The translations under genes and the position numbers were made by a program. A stretch of 64,000 bases of DNA from Pseudomonadota bacterium (GTDB taxonomy: Bacteria; Pseudomonadota; Gammaproteobacteria; Xanthomonadales; Xanthomonadaceae), in the NCBI GenBank assembly GCA_023390905.1, contig JAEWBY010000030.1, positions 1-64,000 of the forward strand. Reading direction: 5' to 3'. Within the stretch, counting starts at the first letter, position 1; each line of letters starts with the position of its first letter. Below are positions 51,741 to 60,815 of the stretch, piece by piece. A model generated the notes under the pieces. That model saw only the letters and a program-made list of their open reading frames with translations, searched no databases and was not told the DNA's origin.

Positions 51741-54614
51741 GTGAAAACCGCCCAGCTGCACCGCACTACGCTTTGTTATGGAATCGCCCTGGCGCTGCTG
51801 ACGCCCCTGCCCGCACTGGCGCAGGACCCGGCCGCCGGGGCGCAGGCTGCACCCGCCCAGGACGCCCCCGCGCAGGACGAGGTCACCCTGGATACGGTCA
51901 CGGTCACCGGCGTGCGCGCCGCGCTGGCGCGATCGGTGGACACCAAGCGCGACGCCACCACGGTGGTCGATTCGATCAGCGCGCTGGAACTGGGCAAGTT
52001 CCCGGACGACAACGTCGCCGACTCGCTCAGCCACATCACCGGCGTGGCGATCACCCGCACGGCCGGCGGCGAAGGCCAGAAGGTCAGCGTGCGCGGCCTG
52101 GGCCCGGATTACACGCTGAGCACCTTCAACGGCCGCATCCTCGCCACCGATGGCGCGGGCCGCGATTTTGCCTATGACGTGCTGCCGGCCGAAGTGATCA
52201 GCGGCGCGGACGTCATCAAGGGCGCCGAAGCGCAACTGACCGAAGGCGGCATCGGTGGCCTGGTCAACCTGCGCTCGGCCAGCCCGTTCGATCAGCCCGG
52301 ACAGCATGGCGCCGCCCGCGTGGAAGGCGATCGCAACATGATGTCCGAGCTCAATGGCTACAAAGTCTCGGCGTTCTACAGCAATACCTTCGCCGACGAC
52401 ACCTTCGGCATCCTGCTCGGCGCGGTGTACGGCAACCGCAAGGACCGCACCGACGTGGCCGGCAATGACGGCGGCTGGACCCGCAATCCCGATCCCAATG
52501 ATGAAAGCTGGCTGTGGGGCAATGCGTGGGGCGGCAACATCGATCCCAACGGCAACGGCGAGCTGGACCCGGACGAATACGGCCTGATCGCGCCGGGCCA
52601 GTTCCGCGTCGGTTCGATCCTGGAAGAAAAAAAGCGCACCGCCTATTCGGCCAAGTTCGAATGGCGCCCGAGCGACAGCGTCAAGGTCGTGTTCGATGGC
52701 CTGAAGACGCGCCTGGATTCGCCGCAGGTCGGCTACCAGCAGTCGTACTACCCGCTGTTCGCGCCGGGCCGCTGGTCCGACATCGTGATCCAGAACGGCA
52801 TCGTCACCAGTTTCACGATGGACAATCCGGATCCGGAGCAGCGCCTGAATCCGGAACTGCTCAACCAGACCGAGCACCGCGTGGTCGACACCGATCTGTA
52901 TGGCGCGAACATCGAATGGAAAGCCTCGGACGATTTCACCGTCAACGCTGATCTGTATCGTTCCACTTCCAAGCGCTATTCCGGCGGACTGGATACCTAC
53001 GTCGTGCTGCGCATGAACCAGCCGAACGTGGCGCGCATCAGCCTCGGCGGCGCGGCGGTGCCGAACGTGGATGCGGTGTTCGATGACGGCCGCACGCTGG
53101 TCGGTGGCCTGGACAACGGCCAGTTCGGTGCATCGGATTTCAATACGCACTACATGGCCTTGCAGGGCGACAACATCGTCGACGAGATCAAGGGCGGCTC
53201 GCTGGCCGGCAATCTGTTCGTCGGCGACTTCGGCATCGAACGCCTGCGCTTCGGCGTCAGCCGCACCGACCGCACCAAGTCTCGCGATCTGATCAACAAC
53301 ACCCTCAGCGGTGGCGCCGACTACTACTCGGTCGACAATGCGATCAACGTCGGTGATCTCGGCGGCAACGTCATTTCGCATTCGTATTCGCTGCCGAATT
53401 TCATGAACGGCGTGAACGCGAATTTCCCGCGCACCTTCCTCGCCTTCGACGTGCCGAACTATCTGGCGCAGCTGCGGGCCTACAACGGCAATCCGCGTCC
53501 GGGCGGCGGTGTGTACGACTTCTCCGCGGCCGCGCCGTCGTGGAATCCGCTGGAAAGCTATCGCGTTTCGGAAAAGACCACGGCGATCTACCTGCAGGCG
53601 GATCTGGCCGGCGATCGCTGGGACGGCAACGTGGGTGTGCGACTGGTGAAGACGAAAACCACGGCGCAGGCGTGGGATTCGGAAATCGTCAGCATCACCG
53701 AGAACGGGCCGTTCAACTACATCGCCCAGTACGCCGAGCCGACGCCCATCCGCCAGGACGGCGACTACACCTACCTGTTGCCGTCGGCCAACTTCGTGTG
53801 GCATTTCACCGATGATCTGCAGCTGCGCGTCGGCGCGGCCAAGACGATGGCGCGCCCGCCGGTCAACATGCTCGCGCCGACCAACACGACCGCCAGCGTA
53901 TCCTGGGGCGAGTTCTCGCAGATCTACGGCGGCAACGTCGATCTGAAGCCGTACAGCGCACGCCAGGCCGATCTGTCGCTGGAGTGGTATTTCTCCGACA
54001 AGTCGATCTTCAACGTCGCCACGTTCTACAAGAAGATCGAAGATCAGATCACGACAAGCTGGGAGCCGGGCCAGGACATCGGCGTGGGCCCGATCGTCGA
54101 TGAGAACGGCGTGCCGGTGACCACCGGACCGACCCTGTTCAACATCACCCGCCCGATCAACGGTGACTACGCCAAGGTGCGCGGTTTCGAGGCCGGCCTC
54201 CAGCATTTCTGGGAGAGCGGTTTCGGCGTGCGCGCGCAGTACACGCGCAACTGGTCGCGCAGCTGGGTCAACGACGTCGAACGTCCGCTCGAAGGCATCG
54301 CGCCGGCGACCTATTCGCTGGGCCTGATGTACGAGAAGGGGCCGTGGTCGATCGGCGCCAACGCCGATCACACCGAAGGCTTCGTGACCGCGGTCAACGT
54401 GATCGGCGCAGGCTTCAACGAGGAAGCCGACGACATCACCTGGCTCACCGCGCACGTGTCGTACAATATCAACGACAACTTCACCGTGTCGCTGGAAGGC
54501 AACAATCTGCTCGACGAAGCGCAGACCTACAGCATCAACGGCAACCGCCTGTTGTCGCAGGGTTACTACCGCTACGGCCGCTCGTTCAACCTGAGCTTCT
54601 CCGTGCGCTTCTGA
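51741..54614 (+). CDS. TonB-dependent outer-membrane receptor, likely for GalNAc-containing glycans
   Basis: A 957-residue receptor with a signal peptide (cut near LPALA/QDPAA). A Ser/Thr-poor linker leads to the TonB-box-like DTVTVTGVR, then the plug (about 55-180) with VADSLSHITGVAITRTAGGEGQKVSVRGLGPDY and a barrel of 22 expected strands ending SFNLSFSVRF with terminal Phe. It belongs to the long TonB receptors used by Xanthomonads for plant or host glycans. GTG 51741 is preceded by GAGGAGAG. It is under the TTTCG operator array shared with agaR, so it should import the oligosaccharide whose sugar is then released and degraded by the neighbouring enzymes. Confidence 0.92.
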   Translation: MKTAQLHRTTLCYGIALALLTPLPALAQDPAAGAQAAPAQDAPAQDEVTLDTVTVTGVRAALARSVDTKRDATTVVDSISALELGKFPDDNVADSLSHITGVAITRTAGGEGQKVSVRGLGPDYTLSTFNGRILATDGAGRDFAYDVLPAEVISGADVIKGAEAQLTEGGIGGLVNLRSASPFDQPGQHGAARVEGDRNMMSELNGYKVSAFYSNTFADDTFGILLGAVYGNRKDRTDVAGNDGGWTRNPDPNDESWLWGNAWGGNIDPNGNGELDPDEYGLIAPGQFRVGSILEEKKRTAYSAKFEWRPSDSVKVVFDGLKTRLDSPQVGYQQSYYPLFAPGRWSDIVIQNGIVTSFTMDNPDPEQRLNPELLNQTEHRVVDTDLYGANIEWKASDDFTVNADLYRSTSKRYSGGLDTYVVLRMNQPNVARISLGGAAVPNVDAVFDDGRTLVGGLDNGQFGASDFNTHYMALQGDNIVDEIKGGSLAGNLFVGDFGIERLRFGVSRTDRTKSRDLINNTLSGGADYYSVDNAINVGDLGGNVISHSYSLPNFMNGVNANFPRTFLAFDVPNYLAQLRAYNGNPRPGGGVYDFSAAAPSWNPLESYRVSEKTTAIYLQADLAGDRWDGNVGVRLVKTKTTAQAWDSEIVSITENGPFNYIAQYAEPTPIRQDGDYTYLLPSANFVWHFTDDLQLRVGAAKTMARPPVNMLAPTNTTASVSWGEFSQIYGGNVDLKPYSARQADLSLEWYFSDKSIFNVATFYKKIEDQITTSWEPGQDIGVGPIVDENGVPVTTGPTLFNITRPINGDYAKVRGFEAGLQHFWESGFGVRAQYTRNWSRSWVNDVERPLEGIAPATYSLGLMYEKGPWSIGANADHTEGFVTAVNVIGAGFNEEADDITWLTAHVSYNINDNFTVSLEGNNLLDEAQTYSINGNRLLSQGYYRYGRSFNLSFSVRF

Positions 54615-54645
54615 TCCGGCGCGCCACGCCTCGATGGACCAGGAA

Positions 54646-54669
54646 GGCCCGCGCAAGCGGGCCTTTTTT
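54646..54669 (+). terminator. Strong intrinsic terminator of the TonB receptor gene
   Basis: GGCCCGC, loop GCAA and GCGGGCC are followed by six T residues, 31 bp after the receptor stop. This is a textbook Rho-independent terminator. Confidence 0.9.
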
Positions 54670-54736
54670 GCAGGCCGGTCCGGCTTCACGCGCTCCATAC
54701 GCTCCGCGCGGCATGTTCGATGCACGAGGCGAAGGC

Positions 54737-55696
54737 ATGGCGTCAATCGGTTATCACGCATCCCACGAACAGTTTTCTCCGGGCGAGCTGCTGCAGTGCG
54801 CGCAGCTTGCTTCGCGCGCCGGCTTCGGGTCGGTGATGTGCTCGGACCATTTCCATCCCTGGAGCCGGCAGCAGGGCCACAGCGGTTTCGCGTGGAGCTG
54901 GCTGGGCGCGGCGATGAATGGCAGCGACTGCACCTTCGGGGTGGTGACCAGCCCGGTCGGCCGCTATCACCCTGCGGTCATCGCTCAGGCCTGCGCCACG
55001 CTGGCGCAGATGTTTCCGCGTCGCTTCTGGGTGGCGGTCGGCAGTGGCGAAGCGCTCAACGAATCGATCACCGGCCAACCCTGGCCGGGCAAGCCGGTGC
55101 GCAACGCGCGCCTGCGCGAAGCGGTGCAGGTGATGCGGCGCTTGTGGGCGGGCGAAACGGTCGATCACGACGGCCACTTCAAGCTGCGGCACGCCACGCT
55201 CTACACGCGTCCGGAAACCGCGCCGAACGTGCTGCTGGCGGCGTTGTCCGCCGATACCGCGCGCTGGGGTGCGGCGTGGGCCGATGGCCTCATCACCGTC
55301 GGCACGCCGGAGGCGCCGGTGCAGGAGATCATCGAGGCCTTCCGCGAAGGAGGCGGCGAGGGCAAGCCGATCCATCTGCAGATCAAGTTGTCATACGACG
55401 TGGACGAAGAGGCGGCATTGCAGGGCGCCTTCGAACAGTGGCGCAACAACGCGGTCTCGCGCACGCAGACCGAAGAACTCGGCACGCCCGAACAGTTCGA
55501 GCGCTGCGCGGCCGGGGTAACGCCCGAGGACGTAGCGAAGGTCGTGCACGTGAGCGCGGATCCGGCGCGGCATCGCCAGTGGTTGCGCCAGTACCTGGAT
55601 CTGGGCGCCACGCACCTGCATCTGCACAACGTCAATCGCGCACAGTCGCGGTTCATCGAAACCTTCGGGCGCGACGTGCTGCCCGCACTCCAGTGA
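54737..55696 (+). CDS. LLM-class flavin oxidoreductase (non-F420 type)
   Basis: A 319-residue TIM-barrel flavoprotein of the luciferase-like monooxygenase class. It shows IGYHASHEQFSPGELLQCAQLASRAGFGSVMCSDHFHPW, VGSGEALNESITGQPWPGKPVRNARLREAVQVMRRLWAGE, and DGLITVGTP. The pattern corresponds to the proteobacterial branch predicted to use FMN instead of F420. The ATG at 54737 is preceded by GAGGCGAAGG; an upstream ATG at 54713 adds eight residues. The next gene (glycogen debranching) starts 9 bp later with AAAGGA, so the two are probably co-transcribed despite unrelated chemistry. The substrate is unknown. Confidence 0.8.
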   Translation: MASIGYHASHEQFSPGELLQCAQLASRAGFGSVMCSDHFHPWSRQQGHSGFAWSWLGAAMNGSDCTFGVVTSPVGRYHPAVIAQACATLAQMFPRRFWVAVGSGEALNESITGQPWPGKPVRNARLREAVQVMRRLWAGETVDHDGHFKLRHATLYTRPETAPNVLLAALSADTARWGAAWADGLITVGTPEAPVQEIIEAFREGGGEGKPIHLQIKLSYDVDEEAALQGAFEQWRNNAVSRTQTEELGTPEQFERCAAGVTPEDVAKVVHVSADPARHRQWLRQYLDLGATHLHLHNVNRAQSRFIETFGRDVLPALQ

Positions 55697-55705
55697 AAGG
55701 ACGCC

Positions 55706-58012
55706 ATGCAATCGGATCGACACGCCCGGGGATGCAGATTCGATGGACAGGGCTTGCCGTGGCCCGGTGATCTGATCCGACTGCGCGCGCGTTCACCCGA
55801 CCAGATCATCAGCCATGGCGACACCGCGCTGGTGATGGGCAGCGACGGACAGATCGGGCCGGAAGATGCGCACGGCCTCTACGTGCACGAAACGCGACTG
55901 CTTCGGCTGCATCGCTTCCGTCTGCGCGGGCGCAAGCCGGTGCCGATCACGCTGACGCCGGTGCGGCAGGATCGCTGGATCGGCTACTACCTGGCGGCCG
56001 CCAATCCGGATCCGGATGCCGAAGTGCAGGAAAGCCCGCAACAGGCCGCGGCCAAGTCGTCGGTGGAGATGCAGATCATCCGCACCGTCGGCGACGGCCT
56101 GCACGAGGATCTCTGCATCACCAACCACGGGCAGGAGCCGGTCGAACTGCTGCTGGAGTTCGATGCGGAAGCCGATTTCGTCGGCCCGGACGAAGTGTTC
56201 GGATCACCGCCACGGCGTGGCACGCTGCGCCGCAGGCGCGTGGAAAGCGAGCGTGGCTGGGAATTCTGGTGGGAATTCGAAGCCAGCCACCGCCGTCCGG
56301 GCCAGAAGCAGAGCCAGAAGATCCAGCGCTGCCTGCGACTGCGCGCGCGCACCTCGACCGAAGGCCGTCTGGACGACGAGAGTTTTTCATTCCCGCTGCA
56401 ACTGGACACCGGCCAGAGCTGGCGCGCCTGCTTCGAATGGGCGGCGTTCGTCGATGGACGCGCGCTGCCGCCACCGCCGTGCGCGCGACGCGAGGACGAT
56501 CCGGAAGAACGCAATCGCACGGCGCCGCAATTCCTGCGCGATGCCACCTGTTTCGAATCGGACGAAAGCGACAGCGCCTTGCCATGGCTGGTTCCCGCGC
56601 TGGAGCGCTCGCGCCGCGATCTGCACGCCATGCGTTTGCCGCGGCTGGATGCGCAGGACGATCCGGGCTGGACGATGGCGGCGGGCATTCCCGCCTACAT
56701 GGCGTTCTTCGGACGCGACGTGCTGCTGACCAGCACGATGGCCTCGATGCTCGGGCCGGAGATGCTTGCAGGCAGCCTGCGCGAAATGGCGCGCTGCCAG
56801 GGCACGCGCCGCGATGACTGGCGCGACGAAATGCCAGGCCGCATGTTGCACGAAGCGCGCGTGGATCCGGTCGGTGCGCTGGGGGTCCGGCCCACGGGCC
56901 GGTATTACGGATCGCTGACATCGTCGAGCATGTTCGCGCTGGCGGTCGCCGAATACTGGCGCTGGACCGGCGACGCCGAGCGCACCGGTGCGATGCTCGA
57001 TCCAGCGTTGCGCGCGCTGCACTGGCTCGACACCGAAGCGCGCCAGGTGTGCGGCTTCTTCCATGCCGTGCGCAAGCGATCGCCGCAGGGCCTGGACAAC
57101 CAGACGTGGAAGGATTCGAGCGAGTCGGTGGTGGACGCCGAAGGCAACATCGTCGATCAACCCGTCGCCACCTGCGAGGAGCAGGGCATCGCCTACCTCG
57201 CGCAGATGCGGCTGGCCGCGGTGCTGCGCGCGCTGGGACGCGGTGACGAAGCGAAGAAGCTGCAGGCGCGGGCGGCGGAATTGAAGTCGCGCTTCAACGA
57301 AGCGTACTGGCTCGAGGCCGAAGGCCACTTCGCGATGGCGCTGGATCCGCGCGGCAGGCCGGTGGCATCGCTCGGATCGAATGCGCTGCGCTGCCTGGCC
57401 AGCGGCATAGCCGATGCCTCGTTGGCCGGGCCGATGATCGAGCGCGCGTTCGCCGACGATCTGTTCAGTGGCTGGGGCATGCGCACGCTGGCGTCGAGCC
57501 ATCCGGCCTACAACCCGTATGCGTATCATCGCGGCGCGGTGTGGCCGGTGGAACACGGCCCGTTCGCGCTCGGCCTGCGCCGCTATGGCTTTCCGCATCG
57601 CTTGCAGCAACTGTGCCGCGCGCAGTTCGATCTGCTGCGCCTGTTCGAAGCCTACCGTCTTCCTGAGTGCGTGGCCGGGCATCCGCGCGACGGACTGCAT
57701 CCGTTTCCGGCGGTATTTCCGGCCGCCAACTCACCGCAGGCGTGGTCGGCGGCAACCCCGATCGCGCTGATGCATTCGCTGCTCGGTCTGGAACCGCACG
57801 CCGCGGCCGGCCAGTTGTGGGTGGATCCCTGGCTCCCGGAGTGGCTGCCGCAGCTCGACGTGCGCGGACTGCGCGTGGGGGATGCACGCGTGGACCTGCG
57901 TTTCTGGCGGGATGAAAGCGGCGACAGCCATCACGAGGTCACGGACCTGACCGGCGATCTCGAAGTGCGTCGACGGCCCACCGACTGGGCCACCGAAGCC
58001 ACCACCGAGTAA
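55706..58012 (+). CDS. Amylo-alpha-1,6-glucosidase-like (glycogen debranching family)
   Basis: A 768-residue protein. The N-terminal beta-domain (about 30-290) contains ALVMGSDGQIGPEDAHGLYVHETRLLRLHRFRL, the GDE_N-type signature. The C-terminal alpha/alpha barrel (about 310-740) has MAAGIPAYMAFFGRDVLLTSTMASMLGPEMLAGSL, PGRMLHEAR, GLDNQTWKDSSESVVDAEG and YNPYAYHRGAVWPVEHGPFALGL, as in GH63-like trehalase/debranching enzymes. Related proteins cleave alpha-1,6 branches or transfer glucosyl units in storage glycans. No signal peptide is present, so it acts in the cytoplasm. It is cotranscribed with the LLM protein. Substrate detail is inferred from the family. Confidence 0.85.
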   Translation: MQSDRHARGCRFDGQGLPWPGDLIRLRARSPDQIISHGDTALVMGSDGQIGPEDAHGLYVHETRLLRLHRFRLRGRKPVPITLTPVRQDRWIGYYLAAANPDPDAEVQESPQQAAAKSSVEMQIIRTVGDGLHEDLCITNHGQEPVELLLEFDAEADFVGPDEVFGSPPRRGTLRRRRVESERGWEFWWEFEASHRRPGQKQSQKIQRCLRLRARTSTEGRLDDESFSFPLQLDTGQSWRACFEWAAFVDGRALPPPPCARREDDPEERNRTAPQFLRDATCFESDESDSALPWLVPALERSRRDLHAMRLPRLDAQDDPGWTMAAGIPAYMAFFGRDVLLTSTMASMLGPEMLAGSLREMARCQGTRRDDWRDEMPGRMLHEARVDPVGALGVRPTGRYYGSLTSSSMFALAVAEYWRWTGDAERTGAMLDPALRALHWLDTEARQVCGFFHAVRKRSPQGLDNQTWKDSSESVVDAEGNIVDQPVATCEEQGIAYLAQMRLAAVLRALGRGDEAKKLQARAAELKSRFNEAYWLEAEGHFAMALDPRGRPVASLGSNALRCLASGIADASLAGPMIERAFADDLFSGWGMRTLASSHPAYNPYAYHRGAVWPVEHGPFALGLRRYGFPHRLQQLCRAQFDLLRLFEAYRLPECVAGHPRDGLHPFPAVFPAANSPQAWSAATPIALMHSLLGLEPHAAAGQLWVDPWLPEWLPQLDVRGLRVGDARVDLRFWRDESGDSHHEVTDLTGDLEVRRRPTDWATEATTE

Positions 58013-58021
58013 TCGTGCAGT

Positions 58022-58037
58022 CGGGCCTTCAGGCCCG
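58022..58037. terminator. Hairpin after the debranching-enzyme gene
   Basis: CGGGCC and GGCCCG enclose TTCA, 10 bp past the stop. It separates convergent genes and could act on both, but neither side has a T-run. Confidence 0.5.
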
Positions 58038-58183
58038 GCGTGCACTGGCACGTGCGTCCAACACGCTCGGCTGGCCACGTGTGTAGTGCGGATGGATGCG
58101 TCTGCGATGCAGCGCCGTGAATCAGGGTCGAGGCTGAAGGTATTCCTGCGATCGGAAGATCCGGCGACACGATGCGGGGCGCC

Positions 58184-58804
58184 TCAGTCCTGCGCGTCGG
58201 CCGATCGCCGCTGCGGCGGCTCGCCGGATCGCCAGCGTCGCGTGGTGCGCTGGAAGAACTGGCTGTTGGGAATCTGCAGGACCGTCTCGCCGCCGCGCTC
58301 GGGATCGTTCTCCGCCAGCGTAGTGTAGAGCAGGTTGATGTCGATCACCCGTCCGCGCAGGCCGGGCTTGTCGCCGCCTTCGAGCAGTTCGACATGATCG
58401 TGCACGCGGAATGGCCGCGTGGTGAGTATCAACAGGCTGCAGAACAGATTCGACAGCACGCTCCATGCGGCGAAGAAGGCCACCGCCGCCACCGCCGTGA
58501 AGCCGGTCAGCGCCGTCCACAGCACGCTGCCGGACACGCCCAGCCGCGCCAGCGCGAGCATGCCCGCGGTGGCATAGATCACCACGCCGAGCAGGCGGCG
58601 CGCGCCGATCGCTACTTCGGTGCCCCAGCCGTAGCGATCGCACGCCCGTACGATGATGCCGCGGAAGATTCGCCGCAGCAGCCACGCCGCGGCGAGAATC
58701 AGGCCAGCCTCCAGCAATGGCATGGCCACTTCGTTCCATTCGCGCACCCATTGGTCCCACCACGGGGACTGGACGGTGCGCACTGCAAGCACGGCTATCG
58801 ACAA
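58184..58804 (-). CDS. MscS-family small mechanosensitive channel-like protein
   Basis: A 206-residue protein with three hydrophobic helices (about 25-110, including AMPLLEAGLILAAAWLLRRIF and LWTALTGFTAVAAVAFFAAWSVLSNLF) and a short beta domain (RPFRVHDHVELLEGGDKPGLRGRVIDINLLYTTL). This domain and the following VLQIPNSQFFQRTT match the MscS pore-beta core. A TTG at 58804 has AGGA eight bases upstream and lies 10 bp past the SDR stop, so it is preferred. A GTG at 58834 would overlap the SDR gene by 20 bp. It likely opens on membrane tension and protects against osmotic downshift. Confidence 0.75.
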   Translation of the reverse strand: MSIAVLAVRTVQSPWWDQWVREWNEVAMPLLEAGLILAAAWLLRRIFRGIIVRACDRYGWGTEVAIGARRLLGVVIYATAGMLALARLGVSGSVLWTALTGFTAVAAVAFFAAWSVLSNLFCSLLILTTRPFRVHDHVELLEGGDKPGLRGRVIDINLLYTTLAENDPERGGETVLQIPNSQFFQRTTRRWRSGEPPQRRSADAQD

Positions 58805-58814
58805 CGGATCATTC

Positions 58815-59681
58815 CTACAGGGTGGCCGCTCCACCGGAAATGGTCAGCAGCGCGCCGGAAGTGTAACTGGCCGCATCGTTGGCGAGCATGACATAGGCCG
58901 ATGCCAGTTCCGCCGGCTGGCCCGGGCGGCCCATCGGCGTGTGCCCGCCGAAATTCTTCACCTCGTCCTCGTCCATGCCGGCGGGAATGAACGGTGTCCA
59001 GATTGGTCCGGGCAGGACAGCGTTGACGCGGATGTTCTTCTCGGCCAGCAGGCCCGCCAGACCGATCGTCATGTTGGCGACGGCGCCCTTGGTGGAAGCG
59101 TAGGGCAGGATGTTCGGAGTCGGCTTCTTCGACTGCACGGAGGCGGTATTGATCACCGAGGCCCCCTCGCTGAAATGCGGCAGCGCCAGGCGCACCAGGT
59201 TGAACGGCGCGTGCACGTTGGTGGCGAAGGTCTTCTGCCATTCCTCCAGCGTGATCTCGTCGAAGCTCTGGTAGTACTTCTGGTAGGCGGCGTTGTTGAC
59301 CAGCACGTCGATGCGGCCGAAGGACTGGACGATGTCGGCGATCAGTTTTTCCGCCTGCGCCGGATCGCTGATGTCGCAGGCATGGCGTTCGCCCTGCACG
59401 CCGGCCTTGCGGATCTGCTCGATGATGCGGTCGGCATCGGCTTCCTCGCTGGGCAGATGGACGATGGCCACGTCCGCGCCCTCGCGTGCGAACGCGATCG
59501 CCACCGCCGCGCCGATGCCGCTGTCGCCGCCGGTGATGATCGTCTTCTTGCCTTTCAGCAGGCCGTGGCCGACGTAGCTGTCCTCACCGTGATCCGGGCG
59601 TGGATCCATCTTGTCGGTCTTGCCGGGAAACGACTGCTGCTGCGGCTTGAACGGAGGCTTGGGATAGTCGGGAACGCTCAT
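58815..59681 (-). CDS. SDR-family oxidoreductase (general-stress type)
   Basis: A 288-residue short-chain dehydrogenase. A charged N-terminal extension (PPFKPQQQSFPGKTDKMDPRPDHGEDSY) precedes GKKTIITGGDSGIGAAVAIAF (cofactor-binding TGxxxGIG), the NNAA motif (DVLVNNAAYQ), and catalytic Ser (INTASVQ), Tyr and Lys (YASTKGA). The extension is typical of the YhdF/YghA group linked to stress and stationary phase. ATG 59681 is preceded by AAGGAG. It shares an operon with the MscS-like gene. Confidence 0.9.
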   Translation of the reverse strand: MSVPDYPKPPFKPQQQSFPGKTDKMDPRPDHGEDSYVGHGLLKGKKTIITGGDSGIGAAVAIAFAREGADVAIVHLPSEEADADRIIEQIRKAGVQGERHACDISDPAQAEKLIADIVQSFGRIDVLVNNAAYQKYYQSFDEITLEEWQKTFATNVHAPFNLVRLALPHFSEGASVINTASVQSKKPTPNILPYASTKGAVANMTIGLAGLLAEKNIRVNAVLPGPIWTPFIPAGMDEDEVKNFGGHTPMGRPGQPAELASAYVMLANDAASYTSGALLTISGGAATL

Positions 59682-59850
59682 GGCATGCTCCTTGTGGGGT
59701 TCACGGTCCATTGTCCAAGCGGCAATGTCATCCCCGTGCGAACAGAACGTCGAACCATGCGCCGGCAACAAGATGCGGCCCGGGCGGATCACGCGCGCAT
59801 CGTCTGCGCGAGGCAGACCGCATGCGTCGTGTTCGTCCGGGCCGCGCCCC

Positions 59851-60243
59851 TCAGGCGGGGAAGGCCAGCGTCGTCATCAAGGCGTTTTCAGCCTGGCGCG
59901 AATCCAGGCGCGTGTACTGCACGATCACCGGCACGCTCGATTCCACCACGCTCGCATACGGCGTGGCGCGCGGCACCGGTTCGGGATCGTCGAAATCGTT
60001 GTAGCGCAGATGGCAGGTGCGGCGCGCCGGCACGGTGAACCGATACGGTCCGGCCGGATCGCGGTCGGTGAAATACAGCGTGATCGTGATCGCGGCGTCT
60101 TCGCCGCCCGTGTTGAGGATGCAGCAGGCCTCATGGCTTTCCAATTCGGGTGCCGGGCCGTGGCTGCGATCGGGCAGATAGCCTTCGGGAATGGCCCAGC
60201 GATGGTGACCCAGTGCCTGGGATGCGGATGTTTCGTTCGCCAT
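59851..60243 (-). CDS. Anabaena sensory rhodopsin transducer (ASRT) homologue
   Basis: A 130-residue protein strikingly like ASRT. It has WAIPEGYLPD, ESHEACCILNTGGEDAAITITLYFTDRDPAGPYRFTVPARRTCHLRYNDF, and the near-identical VIVQYTRLDSRQAENALMT. ASRT is a soluble tetrameric beta-barrel that couples a microbial rhodopsin to regulation and may bind DNA or sugars. No rhodopsin gene occurs in this window. Similar rhodopsin-free homologues are common in bacteria and may be general sugar or signal binding proteins. The ATG at 60243 is the first in frame with the conserved part. It stands alone, 169 bp from the SDR gene. Confidence 0.88.
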   Translation of the reverse strand: MANETSASQALGHHRWAIPEGYLPDRSHGPAPELESHEACCILNTGGEDAAITITLYFTDRDPAGPYRFTVPARRTCHLRYNDFDDPEPVPRATPYASVVESSVPVIVQYTRLDSRQAENALMTTLAFPA

Positions 60244-60313
60244 GGCCGGAGATTCTCCAGCGCAGGGTGATGAGGATGTGGACTCGAGCGTGATAATGCT
60301 GATCACCGCGCAT

Positions 60314-60345
60314 AAAAAAGCCCGCGGGCAATGAGGCCCGCGGGC
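60314..60345 (-). terminator. Intrinsic terminator of the DUF4870 gene
   Basis: On the minus strand, GCCCGCGGGC, a TCATT-containing loop and GCCCGCGGGC are followed by six T residues, about 20 bp after the DUF4870 stop. Confidence 0.85.
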
Positions 60346-60365
60346 ACGGAGCGGCAACGCCGGAA

Positions 60366-60722
60366 TTACTTGAGCAGGCGCAGTGCGAACGGATAGCGGT
60401 AGGCGTTTCCGTCCTTGGCCTTGAGCGCGCCGAGGATGGAGAGGATCAGGTTGGCCAGCACGAGCACCAGCGGCACGAAACCCAGGATTGTGGCGAGCGT
60501 CGTGCTGACGTCGGTCAACACCATCGTCAGCACGTAGACGATGATGTTGAGGATGACCAGGGTGATTGCCCAGTTCAGCGCTTCGGTGGTCTGCGAACGC
60601 GCAAACGGCCCGCGCGCCTTCATGAAGAACCAGCCGGCCAGCGCGCCGAAGATTCCGAACAGGGCAGTGAGGATGTAAGTGACGAGCGCGCCGGAGCGCT
60701 CTTCCGAAGAAGCGTTGGACAT
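60366..60722 (-). CDS. DUF4870-type small membrane protein
   Basis: A 118-residue protein with three to four helices (ALVTYILTALFGIFGALAGWFFM, ALNWAITLVILNIIVYVLTMVLT, and TILGFVPLVLVLANLILSILGAL). The ARGPFARSQTTEALNW segment and the final AKDGNAYRYPFALRLLK are hallmarks of the DUF4870/Tic20-like family. Its function is unknown. It has its own terminator and a separate upstream region, so it is monocistronic. Confidence 0.85.
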   Translation of the reverse strand: MSNASSEERSGALVTYILTALFGIFGALAGWFFMKARGPFARSQTTEALNWAITLVILNIIVYVLTMVLTDVSTTLATILGFVPLVLVLANLILSILGALKAKDGNAYRYPFALRLLK

Positions 60723-60801
60723 GGTTCACCAGAGAAGTTTGGGTGGACGCGCTGCGCGGGGCAGGCGCGGCCAGTCTAGGCAGCCATGCGCGGTGACTGA
60801 A

Positions 60802-60815
60802 TAGGAAAATTCCTA
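60802..60815. promoter_or_regulatory. Palindrome TAGGAAAATTCCTA, RcsB/NarL-like box
   Basis: Arms TAGGAA and TTCCTA surround AA. The sequence differs from the enterobacterial RcsAB box (TAAGAATATTCCTA) at two of 14 positions. It lies about 80 bp before the DUF4870 start and within the shared control region. A LuxR/NarL-type regulator is the likely reader; which gene it controls is open. Confidence 0.45.

Noticed and set aside
51600..54761. A 1053-codon minus-strand frame opposite the TonB receptor
   Set aside because: It overlaps the agaR start and its operator region and has no recognisable protein features. The sense strand encodes an obvious receptor.
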